This document shows, piece by piece, positions 31,731 through 44,352 of a DNA stretch of 64,000 nucleotides. The notes beneath the pieces are model-generated. The model saw only the letters and a program-made list of their open reading frames with translations, made no database searches and was not told the DNA's origin. The stretch is from Uranotaenia lowii (taxonomy: Eukaryota; Arthropoda; Insecta; Diptera; Culicidae). Position 1 is the stretch's first letter. Every line of letters begins with the position of its first letter. The stretch lies in NCBI RefSeq assembly GCF_029784155.1, contig NC_073692.1:327131920-327195919 (forward strand), read 5' to 3'. A program made the position numbers and the translations under genes.

Positions 31731-33267
31731 GATATCTCGGTGAAATGTCACATAAAACACAATGAAAATCACGAATTAGTACGGCAAGAATAATCTATAC
31801 AACAACAAATTTTACCTTGACACACCATGATTTTGTAAAAAATTGACTACTTTAAAACATCTCTAAATGCCTCAACATACATCTACATAAATCGTTACTT
31901 TTCAACTGTATAAGCCGCATTAAAAATCCAGAATATTGTTTCGATAAAGTTAAACCGGGTCATCTTTAGCATACAGTTAAACCCAGTTTCCTAGAAATAA
32001 ATAATTACCCAAGCTTTCCAGGGCTCTTCATCATTCGAAAAATAGTCCTTTGAATCGGACGGATTTGGATCCTGATACTGTGAGCCACATCATGATTTGA
32101 TATTTCGATGCCTTCTTCATACAATCAAAACTAGCTCTTTTAACTGATGGGATTAATTCAAATAATGTATTATTCGTTTGTACCTTATAAATAGCTTTGT
32201 GTCGTAGAATCTAATAAATAACATAAAAAAAAAAACATCTTTTACTTCGATTCGTTTGTTCTTTTAAGGAATTTTGTTAAGGAAGCAAACAGTTCGAACA
32301 CGATATTCGAAAATCGTGCTCTAAAAATCGGAGATATCCATCAGATGCAATTCGCGGTATCGTTACCGGTCGAAAACGGTCACTTTATGTGTCAATAACC
32401 TAAGTGCAGGTATTTTCCTGGAAACTAACAGAACTTTTGAAACAGTATTTATGTGAGGCGCGCACGGAGAGAATACTCAAGCGGCGCGCCGCGCAACTTT
32501 CCTGCAGAAAATCGGCCCGAAAGCGAGAATTGAGAATAATTTGACGCTTGAATTGAATTTGTTTTTCACACTTCATTCTCCACGCTTCAAGTTGTCGTCC
32601 GGCGGCACTTTCAACATTGCCATCGCCGAAGCCGCGATCCGATCGATTGAAGACCCCAATAATCGGGTGGCCTCGTGGAATGCCTACTTTGGAGGGCCCT
32701 TCTACTTGACACACACTCACCCGGAAAAGAGACTTTCCTGTCCCGGAGAACGTTAAAATATTTGCCTGTCACGGGTTCGTCTTTCCCGTTTTGCTTCATT
32801 GCTGTCCCGATCGGATGGGTGCTCTTCACGATAAGCACACGGATCGGCGATTGATCGATGGCAGTACTTTTTTTTTAATTTTTTTTTTTTTTGAAATCGA
32901 ACGAATCGGCTAGTTCTATTGCAATTCAATAAAATCGTTTGTATTTATGCAGGGAGCAATCGAGCGTCCTTTGTGAAAATTCATCATCATTACACTTACA
33001 CTTTTGAAATCGATCGTAGTCATTAAACATTGGCCAAAAGTCGAACCGAATTGTTCTAGATGAGGCAAATAGAAATTCGATGTAGCATTTTTGCAGATTT
33101 TTTTTTTACTTTTCGACAAAAAAACTGAGCAGATTTTGGAAAGATTGTTATCATTTAACCATAATTCGCTTTTGAGTGTCAATATGACCCTTTTGGAAGT
33201 TTGGTGGCTTGTAACTTTATTCGGGTGCATTAAAATATTTTTTTTTTCGAAAACTCTCAATTAATTC
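31731..33267. other. Unique-looking sequence; GC-richer at 32.4-32.85 kb
   Basis: 32440-32850 is GC-richer, with GGCGCGCCGCGC near 32483. Overlapping ORFs on both strands there (106 and 71 codons) lack family features and are not called. GTGTCAATATGACCC at about 33176-33190 resembles the subterminal palindromes of TTAA-type elements. Confidence 0.4.
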
Positions 33268-33455
33268 TTGAAATCTCAAATTTTCCATCATTACTATATT
33301 TATGGATGCACCATGAAAGCCTAGAGGAAAAACTCCCTAATCAGACCTTGAGTGTCAATTTGACACTCCTCACCAAAAAACTTGGAGTTTTCCCTTGAGC
33401 TTTCATGGTGCATCCATAAAAATAGTAATGATGGAATATTTGAGATTTTATACCG
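33268..33455. repeat. Inverted repeat with central 19-bp palindrome
   Basis: 33268-33335 pairs with about 33389-33455: GGATGCACCATGAAAGC with GCTTTCATGGTGCATCC, and CATCATTACTAT with ATAGTAATGATG. Near the centre is GAGTGTCAATTTGACACTC (33350-33368), a perfect palindrome about one T. The same GTCANNNTGAC style occurs beside the termini of the TTAA elements at 3.4-4.0 and 46.3-48.1 kb. Confidence 0.8.
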
Positions 33456-33459
33456 TTTA

Positions 33460-33930
33460 TAGTGGTGTGATAACATTAGGGCTACAATACTTTACACACA
33501 TAAAAACTGAGAAATAGCAACTTGACATAAGTTTTGAAAAACAGCTACCTTGGAAAATTCGTCAAAAATTGTGTGGTTCGTATTTTAAAAATTTAAAATT
33601 GCGAAAATATGCCAAATAACGTTAACATTCCAATCCTCTTTTCCAAAATTTGACTCAAACAATTTTGACGGTTCATTGATTTCAAAGTACGGTTTTTACA
33701 CCACTTTTTTCATTTTGTGGTAATGATTTTAATACATTTCAAAAAATATTTCCTTATGTGCAATGTTTAACTTCTAAATTAAGCTTGCTTAGCCACTAAA
33801 TGATTTTTGGCTGAGCATTCCTACAGTCATTTCTTTCCGAAGCATGTTTTTTTGGATTCTTTTTCTTTTTTCAAAGGCCTTTGAATAACGGAAATCTGAA
33901 ATGTTGTAGCTGAATATTGTTGTAAATTTT
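33460..33930 (+). repeat. Diverged relative of the 47.3-47.8 kb fold-back arm
   Basis: Runs parallel to 47370-47770: both have CTACCTTNNAAA, GTCAAAAATT, ATTTTAAAAAT, a GGGTTTTTACAC-like box, ATTTTNTGTGG, ATGTGCAA, TTCTAA, GAAGCATGTTTTTT and GTAGCTGAA-ATTGT in the same order. A single arm of the same fold-back family, without its partner. Confidence 0.65.
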
Positions 33931-34475
33931 GCGAATCCGGTGGAAAAGCTGTTTCAAATTGCAGGGCCAATTTTTTCAAGCATCATTTTCATTTGAGCCC
34001 AAACGTTTTCAAAAGAATTGGCATCAGGCGACTAGAGTGTCCAATCCAAAGCACAGGTGTAAGGTGTTTTTTCAGGATTTTTCCTGGATTTCGAGATATC
34101 GTCCCAATTTTTCAAATGAACTGTCCTCATTTTTGATAAATGCTCTGTAAAATTTACTCATTTGTCCTGAATTGCGAAAATATCAAATTATAAATGAATT
34201 CGTAGTTAATGATGAGAACATCAATCAATTCTGTTATAAATTTTTTTTCCAGATGACAATCTGTGTTTCAGATGAAAATTTAAATGGTGATTTTCGATAT
34301 AAACCAAAGTTTTGCTCGATTCAGTTGCATAACTTTAGGCGTCTTCAGAATCTGTTATTCGCCTAGAGTTGCATGCAATTTACATGAACATTGTGTTGTC
34401 CTGAAAATTCCGAATTTTTCATCTTGGTGGCCTGATTTGTTACAAAACCACATGGCACCTCTGGTCCAAAGTCAC
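33931..34475. other. Unassigned AT-rich sequence
   Basis: Nothing recognised between the fold-back relative and the satellite. Confidence 0.4.
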
Positions 34476-36030
34476 GATAATCTTCAGACGACTGTTTCAG
34501 ATGACTGTTTTCAGACGACAGTCTTCAGGCATTAGTTCTCAGACGACAGTCCTGAGACCACAGTCCTCAGAAAACAGTCTTCCAACGAAAATCTTCAGAC
34601 GACAGTCTTCAGACGACACTATTCGGGCAAAATACTTTATATGATATTCCTCAGACGACAGGCTTCCGACGGTCTTCAGATGAAAGTCCTCAAACGTCAG
34701 TTCTTAGACGACAGTCCTCGGACTTTAGTCTTCAGACGACAGTCTTTGAACGACAGTTTTCAAACGATAGTTTTCAGACGACAGTCTTTCGACGACAGTT
34801 TTAAGACCTCAGACATTCTTCAGACCGCAGTCTTCAGGAGAAGTTTTTCAGGCAACAATCTTTGTTGCCAGTCTTCGGAAAGCAGTCTTCAAACGATAAT
34901 TTTCAGGCGACAGTCCTCTTGAAAACAGTTTTCAGACAACAAACATTCTCCAGGCGAAATTTTTCAGACGACAGTCTTCAATGCCTGTCTTCAGACGGCG
35001 GTCTTCAGACAACAGTCTTCAGACGGCGGTCTTCAGACGACAGTCTTCAGCCGACAGTCTTCAGCCGACAGTCTTCAGCCGACAGTTTTCAGCCAATAGT
35101 CTTCAGACGACAGTCTTCAAACGACAGTCTTCAGACGACAGTCTTCAGACGACAGTCTTCAGACGACAGTCTTCAGACGACAGTCTTCAGACGACAGTCT
35201 TCAGACGACAGTCTTCAGACGACAGTCTTCAGACGACAGTCTTCAGACGACAGTCTTCAGACGACAGTCTTCAGACGACAGTCTTCAGACGACAGTCTTC
35301 AGACGACAGTCTTCAGACGACAGTCTTCAGACGACAGTCTTCAGACGACAGTCTTCAGACGACAGTCTTCAGACGACAGTCTTCAGATGACAGTCTTCAG
35401 ACGACAGTCTTCAGACGACAGTCTTCAGACGACAGTCTTCAGCCGACAGTCTTAAGACGACAGTCTTAGAAGACAGTCTTCAGACGACAGTCTGAGAAGA
35501 CAATCTTCAGACGACAGTCTTTTAACGACAATCTCCAGATGACTGTCTTCAGAAAACAGTCTTCAGACGACAATCTTCAGGTGACAATCTTCAGAAGACA
35601 GTCTTCAGACGACAGTCTTCAGACGACAGTCTTCAGACGACAGTCTTCAGACGACAGTCTTCAGACGACAGTCTTCAGACGACAGTCTTCAGACGACAGT
35701 CTTCAGACGACAGTCTTCAGACGACAGTCTTCAGACGACAGTCTTCAGACGACACTCTTCAGACGACAGTCTTCAGACGACAGTCTTCAAACGACAGTCT
35801 TCAGACGACACTCTTCAGACGACAGTCTTCAGACGACATTCCTCATATGGCAGTCTTCAGGCATTAGTTCTCAGACGACAGTCCTCAGACGACTATTTTC
35901 AGACTTTAGTCTTCAGACGACAATCTTCAGACGACAGTCTTCTGACGACAATATTCAGGTGGAATTTTTTCTATGATTTTCTTCAGACGACAAACTTTCG
36001 ACGGTCGCCGTCGGTCTTCAGATGTAAGAT
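34476..36030 (+). repeat. 14-bp satellite (CAGTCTTCAGACGA)n, about 110 units
   Basis: Two nearly pure cores (about 35100-35450 and 35590-35830) are flanked and separated by degenerate units, the usual result of unequal exchange acting on the middle of an array. The unit encodes a 14-residue peptide period on the plus strand (SSDDSLQTTVFRRQ in one frame), giving ORFs up to 197 codons. All frames stay open for the same reason, so these are not genes. Confidence 0.97.
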
Positions 36031-37881
36031 CTCAGAAGACGACATTACAAGTCCTGAGTATTTTTTACATTGAAAAATTTCACACGGTTTTAAAATTTAG
36101 AGATTTAATTTTGGTAAAACAACTGGAATAAAAAACCACTAGTATTTATTTTAAAATGAAGAAAAATTGAAATTAAATTATATACTTTTAATTTATCTGC
36201 CATATTATCGGTGAAAAGTGATGTTCTTTTTACTAGGGACATCTTAAGATAATGACATTTTAATAGATGGATGGGTTAGAAGAAATGATAGATAATTGAA
36301 AAAAAAACGGGTAGGATTTATTTAGAAGGATTATTATCACATATCAAATTTTTGTTCCGCATTTCAAAACTTTATAAAAAAAATATACCGGTACAAAACA
36401 AGGATGTTCAAGATGGAGGAGGATTTTTTTCCATTAACCGGCAACAAAGTTTGATTTTCAATATAATGAACTTCAATTTGCTTCTATCCAATAAAATGCG
36501 ACTCCATGTATATAATAATAATTTTCTAATATACCGTACACAATTCAAACATCAAAGCCAAAAGGCCGTCATCCGGAAAGAATGAATGAGTAGAGAGAAA
36601 AAAGAATCCACCCAAATGATACCATACCCGGCCATAAATCATCAACCTTCAGGGAATGAGTGACAAAATGTTCATAACTAGAAACACCCTATAAATCTGC
36701 CAGTTTTGTGCGATTCAGCCTCGCCTCCAGACCCCGCGTTTCAAATCATCAATGAAAACAACAACACCCGAAAAGAAAATCACAACATAAAACACCTAAT
36801 ACGAAAATGAAATAAAAAATAAATGAAGGAAAAAAGCGGTCCCACTGCGATAAAAAGAGACAAATCAAAACAAATCAAATGGCGTGAAAAATTTATGCAG
36901 TTTGAGACCGAACACGAAAAATCAAAGCCGCTCGCTGCTTACAGTTGAAGTTTCGGGGAACTCTCATACACGTATACGTATATTGGATGATGTTTTCCTC
37001 CAATTTGGTCGTGGTCCATTATGGTTATAAATATCTCCGGTAATTCCTCGTCGTCAATTTTTTACCAACTTTTTTATGTTTTTGGTTTTGCTGTACTGTT
37101 ACTACACAATCTGTTTTCGGCAAGACGGAAAATCCTCCTGAACAAATTTTTGCATCAACTGTGAAAATTTGAATTCGTTGCGCATCAAAGTGTGAAGAGA
37201 TTTATGGACATGGATAACTTGGGATAAGGTGGTGGTCTGGCATCTGGTCTTTACTCTAATGTTCTTAGGTTTATTTAAAATATCTTTTTTGAATGAAATT
37301 GTACAACACAATGATTGTTTGAATTTGATAACAGAATTTTAACAAATCATCACATGAGACATCGTTTTTGACACTTTTACCCTGGTTCAAGATAGTCCAT
37401 TCTAGTTGAGAATGGCAGCATCTTTTCGGAAAGCTGGACGCCAGCGACGTTGGACACAAATCCAATCGACGGTGATGGTTGACAATCGATCCGATCCGAA
37501 CTGCGAATTGAAAGATATGTTTTTCTAGGCAAATAGGCATCATTTTTCACAAACGAAACCAAATTTCCACCGATCACGGTACATCAGCTAACTTTCGCAT
37601 TCGGACGGAAGAATTCCGAGCATTCGTTGCGGCGCGGTGAAAGAAAAACAACGGAATGTTGAATCGAAGGCGAAAGTTTTTATTTCTGGGAACGCGAATA
37701 ATTTCCAGGCAATTGGAGGGAAAGTTTGTTTAACAAATTGTTTTAACCAAAACGTTCATGAATGATATGAAATTTCAACTAGTTAGATTTCTTGATTTGT
37801 GAGGTTTAAGTAAATTATTAAAAGCATTAATGAGACTCTTGCGAAAACTTCAAGTCTCTATCGATTCTATCTATTCAAATA
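36031..37881. other. Unique-looking sequence, no gene recognised
   Basis: 36.6-37.05 kb and 37.4-37.7 kb are less AT-rich and might be conserved non-coding sequence. No ORF or splice pair supported. Confidence 0.4.
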
Positions 37882-39987
37882 AAACACAAAAAAGACAAAA
37901 AATTCTAAAAAGACAAAAAGACAAAACAGACAAAAAAGACAAAAAGACAAGTAAAGACAAAAAAGACAAAAAAGACAAAAAAGACAAAAAAGACAAAAAA
38001 GACAAAAAAGACAAAAAAGACAAAAAAGACAAAAAAGACAAAAAAGACAAAAAAGACAAAAAAGACAAAAAAGACAAAAAAGACAAAAAAGACAAAAAAG
38101 ACAAAAAAGACAAAAAAGACAAAAAAGACAAAAAAGACAAAAAAGACAAAAAAGACAAAAAAGACAAAAAAGACAAAAAAGACAAAAAAGACAAAAAAGA
38201 CAAAAAAGACAAAAAAGACAAAAAAGACAAAAAAGACAAAAAAGACAAAAAAGACAAAAAAGACAAAAAAGACAAAAAAGACAAAAAAGACAAAAAAGAC
38301 AAAAAAGACAAAAAAGACAAAAAAGACAAAAAAGACAAAAAAGACAAAAAAGACAAAAAAGACAAAAAAGACAAAAAAGACAAAAAAGACAAAAAAGACA
38401 AAAAAGACAAAAAAGACAAAAAAGACAAAAAAGACAAAAAAGACAAAAAAGACAAAAAAGACAAAAAAGACAAAAAAGACAAAAAAGACAAAAAAGACAA
38501 AAAAGACAAAAAAGACAAAAAAGACAAAAAAGACAAAAAAGACAAAAAAGACAAAAAAGACAAAAAAGACAAAAAAGACAAAAAAGACAAAAAAGACAAA
38601 AAAGACAAAAAAGACAAAAAAGACAAAAAAGACAAAAAAGACAAAAAAGACAAAAAAGACAAAAAAGACAAAAAAGACAAAAAAGACAAAAAAGACAAAA
38701 AAGACAAAAAAGACAAAAAAGACAAAAAAGACAAAAAAGACAAAAAAGACAAAAAAGACAAAAAAGACAAAAAAGACAAAAAAGACAAAAAAGACAAAAA
38801 AGACAAAAAAGACAAAAAAGACAAAAAAGACAAAAAAGACAAAAAAGACAAAAAAGACAAAAAAGACAAAAAAGACAAAAAAGACAAAAAAGACAAAAAA
38901 GACAAAAAAGACAAAAAAGACAAAAAAGACAAAAAAGACAAAAAAGACAAAAAAGACAAAAAAGACAAAAAAGACAAAAAAGACAAAAAAGACAAAAAAG
39001 ACAAAAAAGACAAAAAAGACAAAAAAGACAATAAAGACAAAAAAGACAAAAAAGACAAAAAAGACAAAAAAGACAAAAAAGACAAAAAAGACAAAAAAGA
39101 CAAAAAAGACAAAAAAGACAAAAAAGACAAAAAAGACAAAAAAGACAAAAAAGACAAAAAAGACAAAAAAGACAAAAAAGACAAAATAGACAAAAAAGAC
39201 AAAAAAGACAAAAAAGACAAAAAAGACAAAAAAGACAAAAAAGACAAAAAAGACAAAAAAGACAAAAAAGACAAAAAAGATAAAAAAGACAAAAAGACAA
39301 AAAAGACAAAAAGACAAAAAAGACAAAAAAGACAAAAAAGACAAAAAAGACAAAAAAGACAAAAAAGACAAAAAAGACAAAAAAGACAAAAAAGACAAAA
39401 AAGACAAAAAAGACAAAAAAGACAAAAAAGACAAAAAAGACAAAAAAGACAAAAAAGACAAAAAAGACAAAAAAGACAAAAAAGACAAAAAAGACAAAAA
39501 AGACAAAAAAGACAAAAAAGACAAAAAAGACAAAAAAGACAAAAAAGACAAAAAAGACAAAAAAGACAAAAAAGACAAAAAAGACAAAAAAGACAAAAAA
39601 GACAAAAAAGACAAAAAAGACAAAAAAGACAAAAAAGACAAAAAAGACAAAAAAGACAAAAAAGACAAAAAAGACAAAAAAGACAAAAAAGACAAAAAAG
39701 ACAAAAAAGACAAAAAAGACAAAAATGACAAAAAAGACAAAAAAGACAAAAAAGACAAAAAAGACAAAAAAGACAAAAAAGACAAAAAAGACAAAAAAGA
39801 CAAAAAAGACAAAAAAGACAAAAAAGACAAAAAAGACAAAAAAGACAAAAAAGACAAAAAAGACAAAAAAGACAAAAAAGACAAAAAAGACAAAAAAGAC
39901 AAAAAAGACAAAAAAGACAAAAAAGACAAAAAAGACAAAAAGACAAAAAAGACAAAAAAGACAAAAAAGACAAAAAAGACAAAAAAA
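37882..39987 (+). repeat. 9-bp satellite (GACAAAAAA)n, about 2.1 kb
   Basis: Roughly 230 units of a 9-bp purine-rich repeat with very few changes. Some 8-bp units (one A short) occur near the left edge, at about 39292-39310 and at about 39940. Single substitutions occur at about 39031, 39187, 39281 and 39726. The 8-bp units shift the frame. The long ORFs (up to 721 codons: KDK repeats on plus, CLF, SFL and FFV repeats on minus) are artefacts of a multiple-of-three period without stops. Confidence 0.98.
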
Positions 39988-42188
39988 ATATACCAAAACT
40001 GATAAAAATGACAAAATTGTATCAAAAGGCAAAAATTATAAGCATAACAAAAACAAATGATAAAAATGAAAGAAATATAGAAGTAGCAAGAGTTAAAAAA
40101 AAAATCTATGATAAAGAGTTACATTTTATATAATCTTCAGCTGAATTTTGAATCAAAAGTTTTCAATATTCGCTAATCGATTCCAATTCATTTGACATAG
40201 CAGAAAAATTTCAGAAAAAAACACCATTGTTTGCATTTTAACATACAAATTTTTATAGTTAACTCGTAAATATTCCTCAAATCAGAATATACTCACTTCG
40301 ATTCATTTTACCCTTAAAATTAAGAGTCATGACATTTTGAAGTTTAGAAAAAGCCGAATTGTTCACATCTTAAAGCACAGTTAACAGAATTGAAATAGAA
40401 ATCGATAATTTTTTGTGTTGAATACCTTATTTAAAACCGGCAAACGAAATGACGGGAAATGAATCTCAAGATTCGATTACTTTGAAGAGCTAACCGTATC
40501 CAATTAAACCACATTGGAATGGAACCACAAATTGGCAACATAAGAGCCCTCATTCCTAAGATCCTACCTACCTACTCGGTCCTATTTGTTCGGATACATA
40601 TTTACAATTTTGCATTCAGAAAAGGGACGACAAAAAAGATCACAGAAAGACGAAACTTTTTTTCTCCATTTCTCCTCAATATGGAAGCAACACACGTTCA
40701 ACCAACACGTGCCACCGGTTCTTCAACTTTCCATTCTGCCAATTTACGCACTCAATTCCCGGTAGCAGCGCTCGGCTTCATTTGCGGAAGCTGAAGTTCA
40801 AACCATTCATTCTGTTTGAGCTGAAAAAGGACTACACTGCTCAGAAAGAAAGAACGAGTGGGAAGTTCTGTTACCTACGTAAAGTTGGGCGTTTGTTTGC
40901 CACAAATTGATCGAGAATCGTAGTTGCAGCAGCATATGTTGTGTTTAACCAAACAAACAACGGAGACAAAACGGAATGATGCGTTTGGAAGTGCGTTAGG
41001 CGGCTGTCTCTTAAAGGATGGGCGAAAGTGCCCCTCCTTCTGACGGCGGCAGTTGCTTAACGGGCTTCTGATGGATCCATCGAAACGAAAAGATGCAACG
41101 GTGGTTTCAGGGAAAGAAATTGGTATCGAAACACCTTTTGCTTCCGGTAGTTGCCGGCTGCTGGGTCAAATTTGAACGCGACTGCCTTCGTTTGCTGAGA
41201 AATCTGATAGCAAAATTTGGTCAGGACCAGGTGACTGAAAACTTTAATTGATGTCGCCCATTATTCGGAATTTACGAAATACAAGCTTTTCAATATCGAT
41301 GATAAGTTTAAATCGCCGATAAATTTATTAATTTAAGTATGTATGTTCATTGAAAAGTGCGGCGAGATGGAATGCTAGGTAGAAGAATTTGTAAAGAAAT
41401 GAAGAACAGACGGATAGGCAAGCATCAGATGAGCTTCGTAGGATAAAGTTTTAAATAGGTGTTTAAACTGTAAGTCTTGGGCATTTTTGTATTGGAAAGC
41501 ATGAAAGTATGGTGGTGCGCCTTTGCCGTACAACAGACTACTATGTACTTAAATACAGTAATGGTAAAGTACCCATAACTTCTTCAATTTTTAACCGATT
41601 TTGATAAATAACCACTAGAAATCTTCGTTTTAAATTGAAATTTAAGACCAATAGACAATAAGATTTTTTAAATGTTACCATCATGTCTAAAACTATCGCT
41701 GAAACAAAATTTTCTTAAAAGATACGTTTTTTTATAATTGTTTCTATCATAAAGTCACTAATATAAACAATACCCTTGTTCATACGTAAAAATAAAGTTG
41801 AGGTGATCAATAGGAAATTTACACACCTCTAATATGCAAAAAACAGATTTCAAATTCATGTTACGCATTCAGAGATATTTGAATCTTAGCACAAGTACTT
41901 TTTTCTTCAAAATTTCATATTTGGCGCATAACTCAAAAACTGTTCTACTGAGATTTTTTTTTGGAATTTCATTTTTGGATTCAGGGCTCGATTAGACATT
42001 AAAAATATTGGTCGTTTAATAAAGTTCACAATTTTTTAAAAATTTTGTAAACTAGTGTTATCGTTAAATCAGTCTGTTCAAATCATAACAAGCAGCGTTA
42101 GAATATAAAAAAGAACCATAAATAAATAGTAGATATATACAGCACTTAAACAGTTTGCGTTTTGTTTGAACATCTTAACTGTTAGGGG
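39988..42188. other. Unique-looking sequence, no gene recognised
   Basis: 40.5-41.25 kb is GC-richer than its flanks. 41.57-42.06 kb is AT-rich with a TTTTAACCGATTTTGAT box also seen near 3504, suggesting an old TE remnant. No coding evidence. Confidence 0.4.
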
Positions 42189-42458
42189 TTAAATGTAGTT
42201 TCTTCGAAGAGCTGTAGATTTTTCGTCACTGAGCTGAAATAAAACGATTCCAAGAAAAATGATACCCAAATTATTAACATAATCATAATAAGTTATCTCA
42301 GAACTGTGAAAATATAAAACAGGTTTTAATATGATTTTTTTTTTTAATTTACTGAATAGTATTGCTTTCGTTTTGGATGGATTTATTGGTAGAAAATTAA
42401 CTGTAGACCATTGATAAATCCTTTCAAGATCAAAGTTGATCTTTCTACCTAGTTCTGA
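42189..42458 (-). pseudogene. LINE reverse-transcriptase fragment (post-catalytic part)
   Basis: The frame contains DLERIYQWSTVNFLPINPSK, followed by TKAILFS and YVNNLGIIF. This is the region just after the YADD box in Jockey/I-type reverse transcriptases (DLxxIxxWxxxNxLxxNxxKTK...LGxxxD). The catalytic box itself is missing. It is abutted by a TATG microsatellite. Confidence 0.75.
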
Positions 42459-42463
42459 TGTAC

Positions 42464-42497
42464 ATATGTATGTATGCATGTATGTATGTATGTATGG
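42464..42497 (+). repeat. Microsatellite (TATG)n
   Basis: About eight TATG units with one GCATG interruption. Confidence 0.9.
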
Positions 42498-43562
42498 ATC
42501 CCCCATCGGTAGCAAAGGTACTGCCTATGTCTGTGTGGCTTGGCCTTCGAATTAAATTCTAGGGCTTCCACGGCCGATGGTTCGTCGAAAGAAGACATCC
42601 AACCTTTAGAAACCTACAATGGTTGGCAACCCACTCCGCTTGCAATAGTTTCTTCAGGTTATCCCCAGATGCATTCCCTCTTAACGAAAAATATCCCCTA
42701 TCCGAAATATAATATGAGGCCGTAAGGAAAATTACTTCAGAAATCATAGAAATATATATTTTAATTTGATATGAAAATGATTATTTTGTTCATTCACTAA
42801 TTTTTAATAAAAGGATACTAGTCAGAAAAAAAAGTTGATTAGCACATGTACATAATTGATTAAGCATGAGAGCATTTGGTCTCTGTTCACCACATTTTAC
42901 GTTGACCAAAATATCAATAATGAATTGTTGGGTGAAGCACAATGTGTTTGGTGATCAAGTTTTGATAAGATGCTGCTTTTTTGATACAAATAAGAATACT
43001 AAAATAGCAAGAAGGATCAGTCGAAATATATGGAACAACTAGCAGATTTCGGAATACTGAAGCATGCTCCGCAAACATTTCAATCGAGTTTCAAAATTAC
43101 AAATAATAATATACGGGAACACGGTAAAAGGAGCAAGCAAAAAAGTGAAAAAATGACAACTAAATAGAATTCTCACACCAAGTTCTCCTTTCCGCCATCT
43201 TCAAAATTCCGCGTCCCAGCAAATGGGGCCCAGCCTTCTGTGATCCGCAATTCGAACAGCTCGCCCGCACTATCGGCGCGCTTGGTTTCTTTTTACATTT
43301 GAACACCAATTTGATCAAACTATTCCATTCAAACTTCACTTAAACCAGTCACTTTCATCAAAATTCAAGTCCATCATCCCCGAAATTTTTAAGAAACATC
43401 TCACTTCCTGCATAAAGCTCAAATTCCAATGCTGCCGCTCAATATCGCCAACAGTCCATCACAATCTCCTCCCAAACATCATCGAAACCCTCGAAAAAAA
43501 ACTTTTTCGGATATATTTTCAGCTATTTAGAACCCAAAACTAATAGCATAAACTTGAAAATA
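42498..43562. other. Unassigned sequence
   Basis: No gene, repeat boundary or RNA recognised. 42.5-42.7 kb is moderately GC-rich and directly follows the microsatellite. Confidence 0.4.
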
Positions 43563-44352
43563 CACACAAAATTTTCGAGGCCGAAAATTAGCAAAATTTT
43601 GCTCAAATTTGACCAGCTAGAAATTTAGCAATCAATTTAGCAATATTTTTTTGCTAAAATATCAGCAAATATGGGAAAAAGTTAGCCGCCGGAATGTTTT
43701 ACTGAAATTTTAGCAAAAACCGGTGATAAAGATCGTGCAGGATTTGAGCCTGCAAGATTTATTATTTTTCTTCTGGAAACACATGGAATGTATAATATTT
43801 TCAATCAAATACAAAAACTGTGTGATTTTCATATTATTTTTATTTTTTTCGGAATTTGCACTAAACACTTTTTTGTCACTAACATTTCGATAACTTTCCA
43901 GCGGGGAACGGGTTATTTAACGCCTATTTTCGGATGGTTACATCTACGGCCTACATGAACCATCCTTTCCGTACATTCGCGTTGATGAAGTACCGTCACT
44001 AGCAGCAGCAATCTAGTCGAAAAAATAGAGAATTAAACACATTAAAACCGGAAAATCTATTTTCCGAATGTAATGTTACCTGTATGCTTCCGTTGTCGAT
44101 TTGGCCACCTTTTCGTTGTCCACTTGGCCACCAAAGGAACCGTCGGTATCAAACTTCCAAACAGCACTGACTTTTTTCTTAGCGGCGGCAAAAACGGCTG
44201 CTGCCAAAATCAGAAAGCGGCCAACGAACTTAGTTTTTACTAAAATCAAGCAAAAATCCCTTTTTGCTATCGTGTCAGTAAAACGAGTCCAATTGCTAAT
44301 CGAAAGTAATCGACTATTTTTGCTAAGTGGAGGCTCAGAAATTTTGTGTGTA
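43563..44352 (-). mobile_element. TTAGC-rich TIR element, copy 1 (790 bp)
   Basis: Ends CACACAAAATTTTCGAGGC and GCNTCAGAAATTTTGTGTG are inverted. Near both ends TTAGCAA or its complement recurs many times. The minus strand carries two short exon-like segments separated by a 67-nt intron. Copy 2 at 46.2-48.8 kb is the same element in the opposite orientation. The base next to each end could form a TA duplication but this is not certain. Superfamily unassigned. Confidence 0.75.
43970..44290 (-). pseudogene. Spliced exon pair inside the TIR element, copy 1
   Basis: On the minus strand an open stretch through KKKVSAVWKFDTDGSFGGQV ends in CATACAG followed by GTAACATTAC. The intron 44079-44013 (67 nt) ends TTTTTTCGACTAG, and sequence continues IAAASDGTSSTR-like. 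Intron size and splice signals are typical of insects. The equivalent intron in copy 2 is 66 nt at the same relative place, so the splice site is conserved between copies. Product unknown. It may be an element gene remnant or captured host exons. Confidence 0.5.

Noticed and set aside
32400..32838. Overlapping ORFs on both strands in a GC-richer block
   Set aside because: Mutually overlapping, short, no family features; openness explained by composition.
34862..35976. ORFs of 145-197 codons with SSDDSLQTTVFRRQ repeats
   Set aside because: Product of the 14-bp satellite; alternative frames are equally open.
34476..36030. CRISPR array
   Set aside because: Period is 14 bp without spacers, and context is a eukaryotic TE-rich region.
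37830..40060. Very long ORFs of KDK, QKR, FCL, FLS and FVF repeats on both strands
   Set aside because: Translations of a 9-bp repeat with no stop in several frames on both strands; no start context, domain or non-repeat coding part.
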